From Phyllostachys edulis (taxonomy: Eukaryota; Streptophyta; Magnoliopsida; Poales; Poaceae), in assembly GCA_036346405.1 (NCBI GenBank), contig CM070562.1:70761482-70825481 (forward strand): a stretch of 64,000 bases of DNA, given 5' to 3'. The translations under genes and the position numbers were made by a program. Below the pieces are notes generated by a model. It ran no database searches. It saw only the letters and a list, made by a program, of their open reading frames with translations, and was not told the origin of the DNA. Every line of letters starts with the position of its first letter. Positions within the stretch are counted from its first letter, which is position 1. Of the stretch, positions 59,726 through 64,000 are shown in pieces.

Positions 59726-61344
59726 TGTTGGATATTTTGAGGGCTATTTGGTAATTTATCATTTTGAGAAAAGAAGAAATAGAAAAGGAAAAAAGAAAAT
59801 AGAGGGGCCCTCTTGTCATTGAGATGAGGAAATGGATAAGGGTATGAGACCTTATCTCCGTCCTGGGAAGGTGAGGCTTTTGTGCGCTGGGCTTTCAGCT
59901 TGGCGGCAGTGGGTGACTCGGGCAGGCAGGTGCACCGGCTTAGGCGAGATGTGCGCTATTCGTTGGCAGCGTCAGCCGATCCTCCTCCTCCTCCTCTTCA
60001 TATGCTGGATCTTCTCTCTTCTTTCTCCGGACGCGAATCACAGTGAGTTTCCCCCTCCTTTTGATCTGCTTCTCCTTCTCCGGATTTGGTTTCGGCTTTG
60101 GGGCTTTGGAGCTCCTCCGCCGCCATGGTTATCCCGACGCCATTTGGTGGTGAGCTCTGGACCTTCTCCTTGCGCATCTCTTTGGTTCCTTTCTTGCACC
60201 TGCTTCTCTATTGGGTGTGCTGTGAAGAGAATTTGGCGCCTATGCAATTGGAGCTTGAGTTCCAATCGGTACTGGCTTGATCCTGGTGTGGTGGTTGATT
60301 CAGTTGTTGGTGATTGTTGTTGTCGGGTGCACTCGGCCGGTGCATTTCTGTTGTTCTTGTGCGGCATCTCTTGTACCTCGGATTCGTCTTTCGGTATGTC
60401 CCGAATTGTGAAGATTGGTATTGTATCTCCGACAACCTCGTCTGGTATTCACGGCACAACGGGACGATTGGTTTTTTGAGACAACGCGATTCGCGTGCCT
60501 TGCCCGGGTTACTACTCGGTGGCCTTGAGTGCCATCTGCATTGTGAGTATAGTTGATTGCAATTTTTTGCATTACTGAGCATTGTGTGTTGTGCTAGTTA
60601 AATAAATTATGTAATTTAGTCTAGTATTGGGAAACTTTGCAAGTAATGACTGTGGGCTCGGTTTAAATGCTTAATGAGGATAATTGTCATATACTGAAAT
60701 TGAATTGATAGCTAAATTCAGATTTGAGCACTAAGTGTGTTGCTTACTGTTGTCAATTTATCTTTAGTTTTTCAGCTCTATTACTTTTAGAAGGTTTAGT
60801 TGCATTGTGTCTACTGATTTGGGTTGATTCTCTGCTCTGTGACATTGTTGGTCCTCTGTCAGCCGACTGGCTTACATGCTGCAATTTGTGATCTTTTAGC
60901 ACTGTTAGTCATTTACTTCTCTGTTGACTGAAATGCTAAAGTTTTGATTCTGTGATTCCTTGCACTGTTAAGCAAAATCAATTCACAGTTGGCTGAAAGG
61001 AAACTTGCTATTTATGAGATTAAAATTTTGACATATTAGTAAAGCATTTTTTAGAGCTCAAAATCTGTTTTTTTATTGTCATATTCAATTTGTGAACAGT
61101 ATAGACAATAGTGGCAAGGAGGCCTAGATTTTATCCTGAGCAGCTCAACATCTGAGAGCAATAAACAAACAATTTAAATCTGAGCATTATGCTGATTTCT
61201 TTTGTTGTTAAGATCTATCTTTTGAGCATTTTATCCTAGTTAATTGACATGAAGATATTGCATGCTTATATGTTATGCTTTAATTATTGTTAATTCTGCT
61301 GGAATTAATTCTAAATATTTGCTAAAACTGTCAATTTTACAACA
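59726..61344 (+). repeat. 3' LTR of element D
   Basis: 1619 bp with intact TGTTGG..CAACA termini. It differs from the left copy by many substitutions and some indels (for example a segment near 55213 of the left copy missing near 61268), so the insertion is old. Confidence 0.9.
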
Positions 61345-61848
61345 CGTTCAAACTTCAAAGTCCACGGTCTCTTAACCATCTGACGATGAGCTCATAGTCA
61401 AGCTACTTGATTCTTAATCAAAATGCTGTTTATTTAAACCTCGATTATTTGATTTGACACGCGGGAAATAAACAAAGTTTAAGTCCACACTGGCATGTGC
61501 GCTCATTAATCTGCAGGTGCATAGTTTCAACTTGACAATTGCAAGCATCAGAGAAGATAGGGAAAATATTTGATTCCAAACTCATTGTTCATATAGTATA
61601 ATGTAGCCTCTAATCTGAATCTTATTTAGTGTCAAAGTGTTTGGTGCCTCATGCTGCAAATTTTTTGCTACATTATTCAAGTGTTTGGAGTGACAAGAAA
61701 CTAGCTCTGGCCTTTTCTCTGAATATAACTGCTGGTGAGAGAGACAGTATGAAAGGTTTAGAATGGCAGGGCCACTATCATCAGCTATTTTTTTCTCCTG
61801 CCATATTGTCCCATGGGATACAACTAATGTGCTACTATGACTGTTGCA

Positions 61849-61873
61849 GTGTGTGTGTGTGTGTGTGTGTGTG
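61849..61873. repeat. (TG)n microsatellite next to the SDR splice donor
   Basis: A 25-bp alternating GT run in the intron. On the transcribed (minus) strand it reads CA repeats starting 57 bases downstream of the donor site. Confidence 0.95.
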
Positions 61874-61930
61874 ACATAAAGAGTCGAGTGCTGATTCACT
61901 TGAAATGTTATTAGCCATTTGATCACTTAC

Positions 61931-62113
61931 GTTAAGAAGGCCAAGCTGGGAGCTGATGTTCAGGATCCGGCTGGTTGCAGCTGATCGTCGGAAAAGCGGC
62001 AGGAGTGCTTCGATGAGCATCTTGGCTCCGTAGAAGTTTGTCCTGAGGACCGTCTCAGCATGCTCCACTGAATTGGTGTCGATTTCGTTGAACGATACCG
62101 CAGCGTTGTTCAC
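61931..62113 (-). CDS. SDR-family oxidoreductase, internal exon
   Basis: Exon of 61 codons with acceptor CTGTAG before 62113 and donor AAC/GTAAGT at 61931/61930. It begins VNNAAVSFNEIDTNS, the Asn-Asn-Ala motif after the fourth beta strand of SDRs. It continues with NFYGAKMLIEALLPLF and ends RILNISSQLGLLN, which carries the catalytic Ser. It joins the next exon in frame across a 9.7-kb intron. The N-terminal cofactor-binding exon(s) (Thr-Gly-x3-Gly-Ile-Gly) were not found between 62114 and 64000 and should lie to the right of the window. No damage is seen, so the gene may well be active. Confidence 0.92.
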
Positions 62114-64000
62114 CTACAGGGACCAGTAAGCTTGATTTCAGAATCACAATGTCAGATTAAGACGGTCTCGAAGGTATATTTGGCCATAAAGGAAAGAAAA
62201 TGTGAGCATGTGAGGTGGTTACATCGACCAATTCAGCAGCAACACTCGCTTTTGGTGGAGCTTCTGATGATAGCTCTAGAATTAGAAACTGAACTAGTAT
62301 AGGTAGTGCCCTGGAGCTTTTGCTCTCATTTAGCTATGATTTCCATTAGCTAATGATGCAGCTGATGACAGAGATGAGCCGACAAACAGATAGAGTTCGA
62401 TCAGATCAGATCATGAAGAAACCGACTCGAGTTGAGTGGATTACACCAAAAGTGATCACCACGATTCAGATATAGCCCACCATTTCAACTTTCAAGTACT
62501 ATCTGCCCTGTTCATGACCGCAACAGCCAACATGTGTTGTTGATTTGCATGATCGAATTAGCTGTATTTATTAACCTCTGTCTGGTCTTGAATAAGTATA
62601 GCTGGAAAATACTAGTGTGTAGAAGTGTGATCTGTTCCTCTGGAGATTGATTTGTACTCTTGGAGCATGTCCTTAACCAAGGTGAAACATATATTTTTAT
62701 CTAGTTCAGTAACTTATCCATTGTTCTGTCTCCTGGTTGTAATTTCTTTCACTTGGTAGAGCAAAAGGTCGCTTGCTATGATTTGCAGGAACTTCATCAG
62801 TACGTATCTATCATCAGTATATATACTAAATGGTCTTATTAGTTAATTAGTTCTGCAGATATCTATCATCAGAACAGATGGGAAAATAAGACCATTTTTA
62901 TATATCTGCAGAACAAACTAGAAAAAAAAACACGAATCTTCTTTTTCTATTTTGTGACGTCAACACAAATATATAACAGAAACCTACCCATTTACAATAA
63001 TGTTGTGAATCAATGCCTGATGACCTGGATTGTAATGTCGTAACTGCCACAACTTGCAATCTTATATTAGTTAATTATATACTGTTCAAGTAGTACTAGT
63101 CCCTACTTCAATGCCTTAAAAAAGTTGTGAAATTCCGATTCAAGATTGTTTATTATTAGATCACTGTACTTCAGCTTTTAACCACACAACCCCCTCCATC
63201 AGTTGAGGACCTGTCTGTAGAAAACAATTCAATGTTTCAATTCCCGCAAGAATATAGGGGTATTCCCACGTTCCAGAAAAGGATTAAAACCTAATAATGT
63301 GCCGATTTGGCATCAATTGGTAATTAAGTACTTAAGAGGCAATGTTCTTGACTTATGAAAAATCTATGAATATATACTATAGAAAATTTTGTGTGTCCAG
63401 AAGACCAGAACACATCTTCTCCGGAAACTAGAGAAGACTCGTGCAATTTAACGACAAGACCTCTGGAGTAGTATGCAACTAAAAATTCAAAAATTCCACG
63501 CCACCGCCCACGTGTGAACGGTGACGCCATTCCATACAGTTGACCTGCCTGAGAGCTGGTCTCCGAATGCAAGAGAAAAACTGGGCCAAGTAGTGCTAGA
63601 GCGGTACCGTTACATGCAATTTTTCTAAGCAATCATGAAGAGCATCTTAATAAGTGTCAAAATCACTATCGATCGATGACAATATATACCTTGGATCAGC
63701 TTCGTGCTCGTCACTATCTCTTGTCTTACGACCCATATAAAGGGAAAACACGTCCCAAGAACTACAGTGCACACGCAGGGAAAAGGTCAGCAGCTTAGTA
63801 CACCCAGCCACGGTTCACAATTTCGCCGAAATTTCGGTATCCTCCGAAATAAATATGGTTTGTTCCAAAAAAATACCGTAAAATTTTGAATTTGGACAAA
63901 TTACATCCTAAATTTGGTAACATTTGAATTTGGACCAAATTCAGTCGAATTTCGTCCAAATTTCAAGCGCTTGTTTGAAACCTCACCGAAATTTTGGTAA
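62114..64000. other. SDR upstream intron / unassigned DNA
   Basis: No further SDR exon was found on the minus strand, and no other gene. It is probably an intron upstream of the VNNAAV exon. It contains a small foldback (62821-62904). At the right edge (about 63815-64000) it holds repeated gaaatttcgg/aaatttgg words, like the AT-rich block at 2450-2690. Confidence 0.5.
62821..62904. repeat. Foldback sequence
   Basis: AAATGGTCTTATT (62828-62840) and AATAAGACCATTT (62885-62897) are perfect 13-bp inverted repeats, extended by imperfect TATATA arms. CTGCAG words lie near 62853 and just beyond the right arm. A direct copy of ATCTATCATCAG also occurs on each side of the left arm. It could be a small MITE-like remnant. 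Confidence 0.6.

Larger units (their letters stand above)
53674..61344 (+). mobile_element. Element D: Ty1/copia retrotransposon in the SDR intron
   Basis: LTRs 53674-55313 and 59726-61344 begin TGTTGGATATTTTGAGGGC and end CAACA. The element is flanked by TSD CGTTC at 53669-53673 and 61345-61349. The internal order gag, protease, integrase, RT, RNase H is diagnostic of Copia, and the polypurine tract GGTGGGGGC precedes the right LTR. It lies opposite to the transcription of the SDR gene. Many stops and frameshifts make it non-autonomous now. The left LTR starts TC instead of TG, and a standard Met-tRNA primer site is not evident after 55313. Confidence 0.93.
52235..61930 (-). other. 9.7-kb intron of the SDR gene
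   Basis: Bounded by a GTAAGT donor and a CGCAG acceptor of matching phase. It contains copia element D (53674-61344), a possible DNA element (52501-53561), a TG/TA microsatellite (52581-52614) and a TG repeat (61849-61873) 57 bp downstream of the donor. Confidence 0.85.

Overview
The window looks like nuclear DNA of a grass (Poaceae-type monocot). Two spliced host genes sit at the two ends: one has short AT-balanced exons, the other a very GC-rich last exon typical of grasses. Between them lies about 50 kb of retrotransposon sequence with very long LTRs of the Tekay/Del type. I see no bacterial, organellar or rRNA sequence and no tRNA gene. Exon limits and element ends were read by eye from GT/AG sites, reading phase, TG..CA ends and target-site duplications (TSDs).

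Left end (1-5.4 kb, minus strand): the 5' two-thirds of a protein phosphatase 2C (PP2C) gene. Six exons splice in perfect phase and the gene runs off the left edge. Behind it lie a CAA/CAG-rich imperfect tandem region and a GC-rich island that may hold its promoter and 5' leader. From 5.46 kb comes a badly decayed minus-strand Copia element (3' LTR plus RNase H remains) and unassigned AT-rich DNA.

9.25-21.2 kb (plus strand): element A, a full-length Ty3/gypsy chromovirus with 3.07 and 3.06 kb LTRs, TSD ATGCA, Met-tRNA primer site, gag, protease, RT, RNase H, integrase and chromodomain, now broken by stops and frameshifts.

22.8-51.0 kb (all minus strand): a four-level nest. Element E (a probable solo LTR) is split by element C (25026-49347, TSD ATAGA, LTRs of about 5.3 kb). 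C is split by element B (a Tekay-like element that has lost its RT). B's LTR is in turn split by a 4.5-kb solo LTR, F (TSD ACCCA). Element C is the oddest object here. Its LTRs carry a 60-bp tandem array (about 13 and 12 units, each two 30-bp halves) inside a 2.6-kb field of recurring GGAGGTC words. Its gag keeps zinc knuckles but shows no capsid domain, and no pol of its own is visible, so it is probably non-autonomous.

51.8-64 kb (minus strand): the last two coding exons of a short-chain dehydrogenase/reductase (SDR) of the salutaridine/menthone-reductase-like type, with the Tyr-x3-Lys pair and catalytic Ser. The 9.7-kb intron between them holds a decayed Copia element D (53674-61344, TSD CGTTC) and a possible GATAC-ended DNA element with GC-rich cargo. 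The SDR N-terminal exons must lie beyond the right edge.

The two host genes appear functionally unrelated. The main story is serial retrotransposon nesting in a gene-poor interval, including insertion into an intron whose flanking exons remain intact.
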